A stretch of DNA of 38,231 nt from Syntrophobacteraceae bacterium (lineage in GTDB: Bacteria > Desulfobacterota > Syntrophobacteria > Syntrophobacterales > Syntrophobacteraceae): contig PLSV01000351.1 of the NCBI GenBank assembly GCA_003165235.1, forward strand, positions 1-38,231. Reading direction: 5' to 3'. A program made the position numbers and the translations under genes. Positions 31,112 to 38,231 of this stretch are shown in pieces. The notes under the pieces were generated by a model that saw nothing but the letters and a program-made list of their open reading frames with translations, was not told the origin of the DNA and ran no database searches. The first letter of the stretch is position 1. Every line of letters starts with the position of its first letter.

Positions 31112-32911
31112 ATGAAATACGCCGGGAAGATTTTCTTGCTGGCTGCAGTTTTACTCTGTTCGGCTGCGCAGGCGGCCTGGTCTGCTCCGCAGGCGCCGGA
31201 CCAGCCAAGACGGCATACCCGGAGTAAAGAAACGGTCCTGGTCGGACGTATTTCGCTGGTGGAAGGTGAGATGCTCCGTTATGTTCCTGAAGCAAAAGAC
31301 TGGGTGGCGACCGTGAAGGACACTCCATTCGGCCGGGAGGACGCCCTCTACCTGGGGGAAAACGGCAAGGCTGAGATCCTGATGCCTAACAACACCTGGA
31401 TCAGGATAGGCGCCAATACCCAGATTCAGATGATCGCGCTCAAAGACGACGCGACCGAGGTTGACGTGGCTGCAGGCATCGCCCGGTTTATCGACAGGAG
31501 CCAGGGGGTCGTGATCAAAGCTACCACGCCTTTCGGTTACGCGGTAGGCGCCCCCGGATCGGTTTTCGATCTCTACGTAGGTGACGAATCTGTTGAGGTA
31601 GTCGCGATAAAGGGTAAGGTCGAATTCGTTCATGATTTGGACGGAGCCAAATACTACGTCATTCCCGGGTCGATTTCCATTCTGGCGGACAATCGGCAGG
31701 TTGCCGCTGGGGAGGGCAAAGTGGACGCCCAATGGGACGACTGGAACATTTCACGGGATTCCATCCTGGCCCACGGTATTGAAACTAAAGGCGAATCGGT
31801 AAAGCACCTGCCCGAAGGCATTCGTGAAGATTCCAAAGTGCTGGATGACAACGGGCGCTGGGAGACCGTATATTACAAAGGAGAGTATCGGGAGGCATGG
31901 CGTCCCACCAGTGTGGAGGAAGGTTGGGTCCCTTATACGGCCGGCCATTGGGCGGACTGGCGCGGGGACTATACCTGGGTGCCATACGAACCGTTTGGAT
32001 ACGTTACTCATCATTACGGTTATTGGTTCCGGGCAAATGACTACTGGTACTGGGCGCCTCCTGCAGTATCGAGCGGGTGGGACTTTCCTTACTGGGGGAT
32101 CGGCTTTGGATGGTACCCTGGAAGAGTCGGATGGCTTTACTCCGGCGACGCTATAGGATGGTTTCCACTGCTTCCATGGGAACCTTTCTATGCGTTTAAC
32201 TGGTGGGGACCGTGGGGTTTTACGGTCTATCATCCCGGCCTCATCAATATCGATTTCCACAGATACAGTCACTGGGACCGCCCTGTAATTGTAAACCAGC
32301 GTGATTTTCACAGCGTAAACAGCTACAGCCGGACTCGGGTTACAAATGTTGAGGGCCGCGCCCTCGCTTCAGGGTTTAAGGCGGCGCCCGTCGTCAGCAA
32401 CAATCTTCTCAAAAATGCAGGCGACCCGAGGCAGCGGTTCAACTACACGAATGCGGCTCCTCACTTCAAACCGGCTCAGAACGTGACATCCAGAGTGGCT
32501 GGGAACCTGGCGAAATTCAGCATGAACGCTCCCAACGTGAACGGCAGCGTTATTCGCAATCAGGTTTCCAGCGCCAGACTCGCCAAACCGGCGCTAGGGG
32601 CGTCAAGGGTCGCTGCACCCAGGATCGCGTCCGCAATGACTGGAGCAGCCCGGCAGCAGGCCCTCAACCAAAACCCGAGGGCCGTCAAGCCATCACTGGC
32701 TGGTATGTCAAAATCCGGGCATGGCCGGAGCGCAAGAGCGATGAGCGGCGGAGCCGGTAAATTCAAGTCCCGAAGACCGCAGGGTTCCGGGCGCCGGGGC
32801 ATGCAGTATCATGGAACGCCTCACAATCGGAATCAGCAGCAATGGGGAGGGCGGCGGCCTTCCGGAGGCCCGTCGGGTCGCGGCGCACATGCCGGGTCGA
32901 GGCGCAGATAA
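31112..32911 (+). CDS. Secreted FecR-domain / DUF6600 protein
   Basis: The 599-residue protein has a Sec signal peptide (to about residue 25, ending SAAQAAWSA). A FecR-like domain (about 50-165) is followed by a Trp/Tyr-rich DUF6600 block (about 245-385; repeated WVPY, YWYWAP and WFPLLPWEPFY motifs). A long, basic, low-complexity tail is rich in Ala, Ser, Asn and Gly and ends in GRGAHAGSRRR. Similar proteins occur widely in Deltaproteobacteria and Acidobacteria without a known function. It is probably periplasmic or extracellular. It is a single-gene unit with a terminator-like hairpin at 32947-32969. Confidence 0.85.
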   Translation: MKYAGKIFLLAAVLLCSAAQAAWSAPQAPDQPRRHTRSKETVLVGRISLVEGEMLRYVPEAKDWVATVKDTPFGREDALYLGENGKAEILMPNNTWIRIGANTQIQMIALKDDATEVDVAAGIARFIDRSQGVVIKATTPFGYAVGAPGSVFDLYVGDESVEVVAIKGKVEFVHDLDGAKYYVIPGSISILADNRQVAAGEGKVDAQWDDWNISRDSILAHGIETKGESVKHLPEGIREDSKVLDDNGRWETVYYKGEYREAWRPTSVEEGWVPYTAGHWADWRGDYTWVPYEPFGYVTHHYGYWFRANDYWYWAPPAVSSGWDFPYWGIGFGWYPGRVGWLYSGDAIGWFPLLPWEPFYAFNWWGPWGFTVYHPGLINIDFHRYSHWDRPVIVNQRDFHSVNSYSRTRVTNVEGRALASGFKAAPVVSNNLLKNAGDPRQRFNYTNAAPHFKPAQNVTSRVAGNLAKFSMNAPNVNGSVIRNQVSSARLAKPALGASRVAAPRIASAMTGAARQQALNQNPRAVKPSLAGMSKSGHGRSARAMSGGAGKFKSRRPQGSGRRGMQYHGTPHNRNQQQWGGRRPSGGPSGRGAHAGSRRR

Positions 32912-32946
32912 TCTGCCCGGTTGGAATGACAGGGCTGGAAACGGAG

Positions 32947-32969
32947 GGACCAGGGATGAGGGCTGGTCC
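32947..32969 (+). terminator. Terminator-like hairpin after the DUF6600 gene
   Basis: GGACCAG (32947-32953) pairs with CTGGTCC (32963-32969) around a 9-nt loop, followed by a T-rich tract (ctcttttatgatttt). It lies 35 bp past the DUF6600 stop and before the end of the convergent amidohydrolase gene. Confidence 0.6.
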
Positions 32970-32998
32970 TGCCTCTTTTATGATTTTACTTTTGAGGG

Positions 32999-34417
32999 TT
33001 ATGTTTTAGAAAGTAAAATTTTATCACCCATCCGCTTTGCCTCGGACATGACCTCGGCCTCATCCACCGTGAGCACCCGCCCATCCTTTACGACCTGCCG
33101 GCCATCCACCCACACGAATCTTACGTCACTGCCACGAGCCGCATATACGATATGGCTGACCGGGTCGTACATCGGCGTCAGATGAGGTTGATTGAGGTTG
33201 AGCGCAATGAGGTCCGCCTTTTTGCCGGGTTCGATGCTTCCGATTTCATTTTCCAGCCCAAGGGCCGAGGCGCCGCCCAATGTGGCCATCCGTAGCGCCT
33301 GTTCGGCGGGGCATGCGAGGGGATCTTTTCTAAAAACTTTATGGACCCTGGCCGCAAAGCCGATTTCGGAAAAAAGGTCCAGGTCGTTGTTGCTCGCGCA
33401 GCCGTCAGTACCGAGGCCGACCTTTACTCCACAGGAGATCATATCCGGAACTGGAGCGACCCCGGAGCCCAGCTTCATTGCGCTTTCCGGGCAATGGGAA
33501 ATAGAGGCGCCGCTCTTTGCAATGGACAGGATTTCATCTTGCGATAGCCAGATCCCGTGAGCGCAGAGCGTCGCCTCATCCAGGACCCCGAGCGCATCGA
33601 GATGCATTCCCGGTCTCAGGCCGTATCGTTTCACGATTTCATCGACCTCGTCCCTGGTTTCCGAAAGATGAGTCTGAAAGAGGATTTTGTGGCTGCGGCA
33701 AAGCTCCTTTATGCGCTTTAGCGTTTCCGGGCGGCATGTGTAGGGAGCGTGGCAAAAAAGGGATGGGCGAACGCGGTCGGTCTGAGTGGGGAAGCGCGAC
33801 AGAAACTCCTCCGCGCGCGCCTGGAAATTCGTCGGATCCGGCAGGTCGGGCGCAGGGAAATCGAGGAACCCCTGACCCATGACGGCGCGAATCCCTGCAT
33901 CAACGGCGGCGCGGGCGGCCGACTCCTCAAAAAAGTAGCCGTCGCAGAAGGTTGTGGCGCCGCTCCTTAGCATTTCAAGCGCTGAAAGCAGGGTCCCCAG
34001 ATACACGGTGTCGGGATTAACAAAAGCGTTCTCGGCAGGAAAGATGATTTCCTCGAGCCACTTCTTAAGGGGCAGATCGTCGCCGATGCCGCGAAACAGG
34101 CTCATGGCGGCGTGGGTGTGGGTATTTATCAAACCGGCCATGAGCAGGTAACCCGAAAGGTCGGCTTCCCGGCGCCCGCTGAATTTATTTCGAAGCTCAC
34201 CGGAAGGGCCGACTGCCGCTATGCGGTCACCATCGATTGCAACGGCCCCCGAACGAAACCGGCTCATCCCGGGGTCGCATGCAACAAGCCAGTCGGCGTT
34301 GAAAAGCAGCCAATCGACAACTCCAGAAGCGGGAAGGGCAGCAGTGGGAAGCGGTTTTTCTTCTTGCTTCCCGCTCCTAGCTTCCTGCTCCCGTTTTTTT
34401 AGCGAATTCACGGACAT
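32999..34417 (-). CDS. Amidohydrolase, MtaD-type (MTA/SAH deaminase family)
   Basis: This 472-residue enzyme of the TrzN/MtaD branch deaminates purine nucleosides such as 5-methylthioadenosine or S-adenosylhomocysteine. It has the metal-binding HTH pair (His100, His102 in INTHTHAAMSLFRG), a later His in FQTHLSE, CAHGIW and the Asp in LGTDGCASNND. The first ~30 residues (KKREQEARSGKQEEKPLP) are encoded by a 7-bp-periodic repeat and are absent from family members. They nonetheless seem translated, because GGAGGAG precedes the ATG at 34417 and no later start is available. The gene start overlaps the end of the upstream paralogue by 41 bp. Confidence 0.87.
   Translation of the reverse strand: MSVNSLKKREQEARSGKQEEKPLPTAALPASGVVDWLLFNADWLVACDPGMSRFRSGAVAIDGDRIAAVGPSGELRNKFSGRREADLSGYLLMAGLINTHTHAAMSLFRGIGDDLPLKKWLEEIIFPAENAFVNPDTVYLGTLLSALEMLRSGATTFCDGYFFEESAARAAVDAGIRAVMGQGFLDFPAPDLPDPTNFQARAEEFLSRFPTQTDRVRPSLFCHAPYTCRPETLKRIKELCRSHKILFQTHLSETRDEVDEIVKRYGLRPGMHLDALGVLDEATLCAHGIWLSQDEILSIAKSGASISHCPESAMKLGSGVAPVPDMISCGVKVGLGTDGCASNNDLDLFSEIGFAARVHKVFRKDPLACPAEQALRMATLGGASALGLENEIGSIEPGKKADLIALNLNQPHLTPMYDPVSHIVYAARGSDVRFVWVDGRQVVKDGRVLTVDEAEVMSEAKRMGDKILLSKT
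34325..34394. repeat. Heptad-periodic repeat at the junction of the two amidohydrolase genes
   Basis: Ten consecutive 7-bp units drift from AGAAGCG/GGAAGGG to their complements CTTCCCG/CTTCCTG. The tract codes for the C-terminus of the upstream gene and the N-terminus of the downstream gene. Units at each end are roughly complementary, so it could also fold back on itself. Confidence 0.6.
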
Positions 34418-35732
34418 GACCGAAAATCTCCTCCAGGTCCAGAGTCAGCAGCGTGCGGTCCTTCATCACAAGGCGCCCGCCAATGACGCTGTGGCGGACA
34501 TCGGCAGCCCCGGCCGCATAGACCAGGTGGCTTACGGGGTTGTAAACGGGCGTCAAGTGCGGTTTTCTAAAATCCACAACTATCAGGTCGGCAAGCATTC
34601 CAGGCGTGATTTGTCCGGTCAGGCCTTCCCAACCCAGCGCCCTGGCCCCGGACCCGGTCGCCATTTTGAGCGCCGTTTCGGCCGAAAGGACTGTCGGGTC
34701 GAGTGCTGCGGCCTTGTGGAGCTTGGCGCACGTATTCATTTCTCCGAACATATCAAGGTTGTTGTTGCTCGCGCAGCCGTCCGTGCCCAGGGCCACCGTC
34801 ACGCCGGATTCGAGAAGACGCGGCACAGGGGCGATACCGGAAGCAAGCTTCATATTGCTTTCCGGATTATGGACCACTTTGACCTGGTTTCGGGCAAGCA
34901 TACCGATATCTGTTTCATTGAGGGCCACGCAGTGATCGGCCACAAGGCGGGGGCCCAGCAGACCAAGGGCCTCGAGGTGCGCGACCGGACGCCTGCCGTA
35001 CATGCTTAGTGTCTGTTCGACTTCAGCTTCATTTTCCGACAGGTGGACTACAAGCGGCGCCTCGCGCCGGACCGATATCTCGTGACACTTCTTCAGAAGG
35101 TCCGGCGAACAGGTATAGAGGGCGTGTGGTTCGATGGCGATGCTGACCAGGGGGTCTCCCAGCCACCTGTCGATGAGCAGTTCGGTATGCCTCAGGCCGT
35201 TTTCGATCTCCCCGTAGGCGGGAGAAGGGAAATCGTAGAGCACCTCGCCCACCAGCGCCCGCATGCCTGCTCTTTTCGCCGCCTCTGCGACCTTGTGCTC
35301 GAAAAGGTACATGTCGCAAAAAGCGGTCGTCCCCGACAGAATCATCTCGGCGCAGGCAAGCATCGTCCCCCAGTAGACCCACTCTTCGTTCAGGTTTTTC
35401 TCGGCGGGAAATATATGACCCTGCAGCCAGTCCATAAGGGGAAGGTCGTCGGCAAGACCGCGAAAAAGCGTCATGGCGGCGTGCGTGTGAGCGTTTATCA
35501 GCCCGGGAAGGGCCACACATCCGGAAATGTCCAGGGTTTCCGATGATTCAAAAGCCGATTGGATTTCATCGGAAGGTCCCGCTGACTCGATCTTTCCCCT
35601 CCGAATGGCGATTCCTCCGGGGTTGAAGGTGTTGGAGGCGGAGTCCAGGGTCAGCACGATTCCGTTCAGAAACAGAATGTCAGCCTTTTCTTTCCTTGCG
35701 CGATTTTTTTGTGGTCGATCGGCTTCCCGCAA
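34377..35732 (-). CDS. Amidohydrolase, MtaD-type paralogue
   Basis: The 451-residue paralogue of the preceding enzyme has HTHAAMTLFRG (His82, His84), VVHLSENEAEVE, ALGTDGCASNNNLDMFGEM and LIVVDFRKPHL. It belongs to the same MTA/SAH/guanine-type deaminase family. The start is a TTG at 35732 with a weak GGATG upstream. Its last codons lie in the heptad repeat and overlap the start of the second amidohydrolase gene. Tandem duplication followed by divergence is likely. The two may differ in nucleoside preference. Confidence 0.88.
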   Translation of the reverse strand: MREADRPQKNRARKEKADILFLNGIVLTLDSASNTFNPGGIAIRRGKIESAGPSDEIQSAFESSETLDISGCVALPGLINAHTHAAMTLFRGLADDLPLMDWLQGHIFPAEKNLNEEWVYWGTMLACAEMILSGTTAFCDMYLFEHKVAEAAKRAGMRALVGEVLYDFPSPAYGEIENGLRHTELLIDRWLGDPLVSIAIEPHALYTCSPDLLKKCHEISVRREAPLVVHLSENEAEVEQTLSMYGRRPVAHLEALGLLGPRLVADHCVALNETDIGMLARNQVKVVHNPESNMKLASGIAPVPRLLESGVTVALGTDGCASNNNLDMFGEMNTCAKLHKAAALDPTVLSAETALKMATGSGARALGWEGLTGQITPGMLADLIVVDFRKPHLTPVYNPVSHLVYAAGAADVRHSVIGGRLVMKDRTLLTLDLEEIFGHVREFAKKTGAGS

Positions 35733-35746
35733 TTTGCTTCATCCAA

Positions 35747-35858
35747 TCAAGTTTCAAGTTTTAAGTTTCAAATTTTAAGTCTAAAATTAAGCTTTAAACT
35801 TAAACCTTCGCACCCGGAGCTTAGAGCTCGAAACTTAAACTCAAATTTTAAGAGTCAA
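35747..35858. repeat. Heptad-periodic degenerate repeat (about 16 units)
   Basis: The first units are TCAAGTT and close variants such as TTAAGTT. Later units drift to AAACTTA-like sequences, the complement of the first. It fills most of the spacer between the divergent amidohydrolase and MBL-fold genes, ending 5 bp before the MBL start. It is the longest copy of this repeat style in the window. Confidence 0.75.
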
Positions 35859-35863
35859 TCCTT

Positions 35864-36523
35864 ATGAAAGTAACTGACGGTCTGCACGCTTTTCTCTGGA
35901 CTTCAATCTCCGAGAACAACTGCAATACATATCTTATCGACGGTCCGGCAAAGGTCCTGATCGATCCGGGGCATTTTCATCTCTTCGACCATGTCGCCAC
36001 CCAGTTGAAGGAACTCGGAATTGAAATCTCCGATATAGACCTGGTCCTGGTGACCCACGCCCATCCGGATCACTTCGAAGCGGTCAAATATTTCAAGAAT
36101 CAGCCGGCCCTTTTCGCCGTCAGCCTCGAAGATTGGCGATTGATCCAGCGGATAGGCGAACACGCTGGTCCCACCTGGGACATGGATGCCTATACTCCCG
36201 ATTTTGTTATGGGACCTGGCGACCTGAATGTAAAGGGGATCGAACTGAAAGTAGTCCCCTCACCGGGGCATTCGCCCGGATCGGTGGCGCTGTACTGGCC
36301 CGCCCGGAAGGCGCTTTTCAGCGGTGACGTGCTTTTCCGGGACGGCCTTGGGCGCACCGATCTTCCCGGTGGAAACGGCGCCATTCTCAAACGGAGCATT
36401 AAAACACTCGAGGCGTTCGATTCGGAATGGCTCCTGCCGGGGCATGGAGAAATCATCCAGGGAGCGGCCAGGGTTAGATCGAATTTCAAAAAGGTCGAAG
36501 AATTCTGGTTCAACTACATCTGA
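35864..36523 (+). CDS. MBL-fold metallo-hydrolase (glyoxalase II-like)
   Basis: The 219-residue enzyme has the metallo-beta-lactamase HxHxDH motif (THAHPDH, His65-His70), a His in PSPGHSPGS, the metal-bridging Asp in FSGDVLFRDGLGRTDL and the final LLPGHGE. It is a cytoplasmic Zn or Fe hydrolase, probably a thioesterase resembling glyoxalase II; its substrate is uncertain. No strong Shine-Dalgarno sequence is visible, because the heptad repeat runs to within 5 bp of the ATG. It is convergent with the phasin-like gene. Confidence 0.9.
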   Translation: MKVTDGLHAFLWTSISENNCNTYLIDGPAKVLIDPGHFHLFDHVATQLKELGIEISDIDLVLVTHAHPDHFEAVKYFKNQPALFAVSLEDWRLIQRIGEHAGPTWDMDAYTPDFVMGPGDLNVKGIELKVVPSPGHSPGSVALYWPARKALFSGDVLFRDGLGRTDLPGGNGAILKRSIKTLEAFDSEWLLPGHGEIIQGAARVRSNFKKVEEFWFNYI

Positions 36524-36623
36524 TGAAAACCATTCATCACTCGGGATCGGAAAAGATCCCCCTTCCTGAGTCCGGACAGGCGTAAGCCTGACCCGTGAGG
36601 GGATTGCTGCGCCCGGGAGCGGA

Positions 36624-36965
36624 TCACAAATCCCCGGTCGCCCCACTCTCCCGGCTACGGGTCTTTTCCAGCAGGCTCAGCCGCTGTTCGAGGAGTTCCA
36701 CCCTGGCCTTAAGGTCTATGAACTCCTGTTTGCGGACTACCTCCAGGTTTTCGGAAATCTTCTTAAAGGATGACTGGAATTTGGAGTTTATCTCCTCCCA
36801 TTCCCGCTCGCCGCTGTCGACCAGATCTTCGGTGAGTTTTTCGGCTTCCTCGTTCGATAATCTTCCCTCTTCCACCAGCATCCGGGTCGCTTCGCGGATT
36901 TTGTCGCGAGTCAGCACAGCCGCGCCGATTCCCGCAAACATGCCTTTCTTCAGCAACTCAAGCAT
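36624..36965 (-). CDS. Phasin-like / PHA-granule-associated small protein
   Basis: This 113-residue, highly charged, largely helical protein has an N-terminal segment MLELLKKGMFAGIGAAVLTRDKI followed by coiled-coil heptads (LKARVELLEQRLSLLEK). The layout resembles the phasin/polyhydroxyalkanoate-granule-associated family (PhaI-like). ATG is preceded by AAAAAGGAGCG on the minus strand. PHA genes are not seen nearby, so a general envelope or chaperone role is also possible. Confidence 0.75.
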   Translation of the reverse strand: MLELLKKGMFAGIGAAVLTRDKIREATRMLVEEGRLSNEEAEKLTEDLVDSGEREWEEINSKFQSSFKKISENLEVVRKQEFIDLKARVELLEQRLSLLEKTRSRESGATGDL

Positions 36966-37194
36966 TGTCGCTCCTTTTTACTGATTTACGCCCCTGCCGG
37001 AAGACGCAACAAAGCCTCCCGCGCCCGCCCAACTCTCATGATGGACCATCCATCGGTCGGCCTTCGCGCTACGCGGCGCATATCGTACAGGATGGTTTAT
37101 AAGTCTATCATACGAGATGTCGGAAAAGTCCAGATTATCTATAAAATGGCAATATTTCACGAAGGCGCAATAACGATCTTGAACCGGAGCAGAT

Positions 37195-37482
37195 ATGAAC
37201 ACTGTCAGGCAGGAGATCATATCCCTTTTGTCAGAGGGGGAGTATGGGGCAAAGAACATCTCCAAAATCATTCGCATCAGCGAAAAGGAGGTTTACGAAC
37301 ACCTCGATCACATTGGGCGTTCACTCAAATCACAGAATATGAGGCTCAAAATAACCCCGGCTCTCTGCCTGGAATGTGGTTTCAAATTCGAGGGCCGAAA
37401 CCGTTTTACGTCGCCGGGGAAATGCCCCAAATGCAAAGGTGAACATATTCAGGACCCGGAATATGGCGTCGAAGGCCCTTAG
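37195..37482 (+). CDS. HTH / zinc-ribbon predicted transcriptional regulator
   Basis: The 95-residue protein has an N-terminal winged-helix-like HTH (IISLLSEGEYGAKNISKIIRISEKEVYEHL) described here by position 8-37, and a C-terminal zinc ribbon with CLEC and CPKC pairs (about 58-80). This HTH-plus-ribbon layout matches small conserved predicted regulators (COG3357-like). Its target is unknown. It is a single gene with no operon partner in the window. Confidence 0.85.
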   Translation: MNTVRQEIISLLSEGEYGAKNISKIIRISEKEVYEHLDHIGRSLKSQNMRLKITPALCLECGFKFEGRNRFTSPGKCPKCKGEHIQDPEYGVEGP

Positions 37483-37722
37483 CTTTTAGCGGTCAGGATT
37501 TTACTGCTCTCTGCCCTTTAATGCAGATCAATGTTCACAAAATCCACCATTTCAGTTTGCTCTATGGACATCACTGTTCTCGTTCTCCCGTACCCCGGAC
37601 AATATGGACCTTGGTGAATGGAATTTACTCACCGCAGTAACGCCCGGTTTATCTTGCTCGTTTATGTCTGCGCTTTCGAACCGACCCCAAGGATTCAGTA
37701 CGTTTCACAATCATCGGCAAAT

Positions 37723-38157
37723 TCAGGCATCGTGAATCGCGTACTCAATAAGCCTCTGGCATTTCTGCCTTGTAGTAGCGTGTGGTTTTTCAAGGATAAA
37801 GCCATCCAGCACATCCAAGGCAATGTGCACCTCCAAAAAGTACTTTAACCCGAGACGCTTTGGTTCTTCTGGCGCCATGTAATCCTCAGTCAGTCTGAAG
37901 ACAGCCGCCTCAGATTCCGGAGCCCATTTCTCCCTCGCAAAAAGCACGTCCTCTTCCTCTAATTCGTCGAGTTTCTCGACCAGTTTCAGCAGTGTCATAT
38001 ATTCGCTCCCGGAATTAGAAATCAGTTCCCCAAATCGCGAAACCACCTCGCCCGTTAGGGTGCATGGTTTCCCTAAACGGGTTTCCGGCTGCGTGTTGCT
38101 CTCTTGGCACGAGTTGCATAACGCCTGGCTCCTCAGTGTGATGCCAAGTCCAACCAT
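37723..38157 (-). CDS. Hypothetical protein, no family recognised
   Basis: The ~144-residue protein has an N-terminal CNSC pair and a further Cys (residues about 14-32). A helical acidic middle follows (LVEKLDELEEEDVLFAREKWAPESEAAVFRL), with a C-terminal part ending RQKCQRLIEYAIHDA. The frame runs to a TTG at 38205, but the ATG at 38157 has AAAGGGG about 9 nt upstream and is preferred. The gene is near the window edge, so its upstream context is unknown. I can give no function. Confidence 0.55.
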   Translation of the reverse strand: MVGLGITLRSQALCNSCQESNTQPETRLGKPCTLTGEVVSRFGELISNSGSEYMTLLKLVEKLDELEEEDVLFAREKWAPESEAAVFRLTEDYMAPEEPKRLGLKYFLEVHIALDVLDGFILEKPHATTRQKCQRLIEYAIHDA

Positions 38158-38207
38158 TAGGTGACACCCCTTTGGCAGCTCCAGACGCAATCCTCGGCGC
38201 CTCAATC

Positions 38208-38231
38208 CCTAGCCTGGATTTCCACGGAGCA
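38208..38231. repeat. Terminal inverted repeat, right copy
   Basis: The last bases (CCTAGCCTGGATTTCCACGG and the next few) are the reverse complement of bases 3-24 of the window. They lie 50 bp upstream of the preferred start of the last minus-strand gene. Confidence 0.6.

Noticed and set aside
36543..36560. GGGATC/GATCCC hairpin after the MBL gene as a terminator
   Set aside because: Short stem with no T-tract following. A second small hairpin nearby (CAGGC/GCCTG) also lacks one.

Overview
The window looks like accessory-rich chromosome from an anaerobic, Gram-negative bacterium of the former Deltaproteobacteria (Desulfobacterota, probably a syntroph or sulfate reducer). This is inferred, not proven. 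The grounds are an Mla-type (MCE) lipid transporter, a menaquinone-type methyltransferase, an iron-sulfur old-yellow-enzyme reductase beside a ferredoxin, a sigma-54 promoter with an NtrC-type regulator, and degenerate 7-bp-periodic spacer repeats. No rRNA, tRNA or CRISPR array was recognised. The two ends of the window carry the same 22-bp sequence in inverted orientation.

Bases 1-10640 form a partly decayed acyl-CoA catabolic island. It holds a thiolase, a 49-codon remnant of a phenylacetate-CoA-ligase-like gene cut off by a 391-bp MITE-like element, a PAS histidine kinase with an NtrC-type sigma-54 activator, a textbook sigma-54 promoter, a 2,4-dienoyl-CoA-reductase/OYE-like flavoenzyme, a 2[4Fe-4S] ferredoxin, a CoA-transferase, and a dead SDR with in-frame stops. 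The likely logic is sensing by the kinase, activation of the sigma-54 promoter, and oxidation or reduction of unsaturated or cyclic acyl-CoA, with the ferredoxin and OYE handling electrons.

Bases 10645-17165 (minus strand) form one tight operon. In order of transcription it encodes a GAF-SpoIIE phosphatase, an RsbW-like kinase, a STAS protein, MlaE, MlaF, MlaD, a TPR lipoprotein and ComF. The first four genes abut or overlap by 4 nt. A complete partner-switching module (phosphatase, kinase, STAS) is therefore joined to an MlaFED lipid transporter whose known fourth cytoplasmic subunit, MlaB, is itself a STAS protein. I regard this as the most interesting system here: a possible phospho-switch on phospholipid transport.

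Bases 17541-21170 hold toxin-antitoxin debris (a truncated BrnT with an intact CopG/BrnA-like antitoxin, and a frameshifted HicA with an intact HicB), an SDR-DinB pair, a repeat-rich spacer with REP-like palindromes, and a frameshifted DnaE fragment.

Bases 21418-30931 are mostly housekeeping and envelope genes: mltG, a GlmU-like nucleotidyltransferase and a methyltransferase (minus); then purM, rpmB, a ubiE/menG homologue, a second methyltransferase, a membrane PHP protein and an ArnT-like glycosyltransferase (plus), facing a CBS-domain protein.

Bases 31112-38231 hold a secreted FecR/DUF6600 protein, two overlapping MtaD-type amidohydrolases, an MBL-fold hydrolase, a phasin-like protein, an HTH/zinc-ribbon regulator and one unrecognised gene. 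Heptad repeats recur at gene borders and have been absorbed into the ends of both amidohydrolases.
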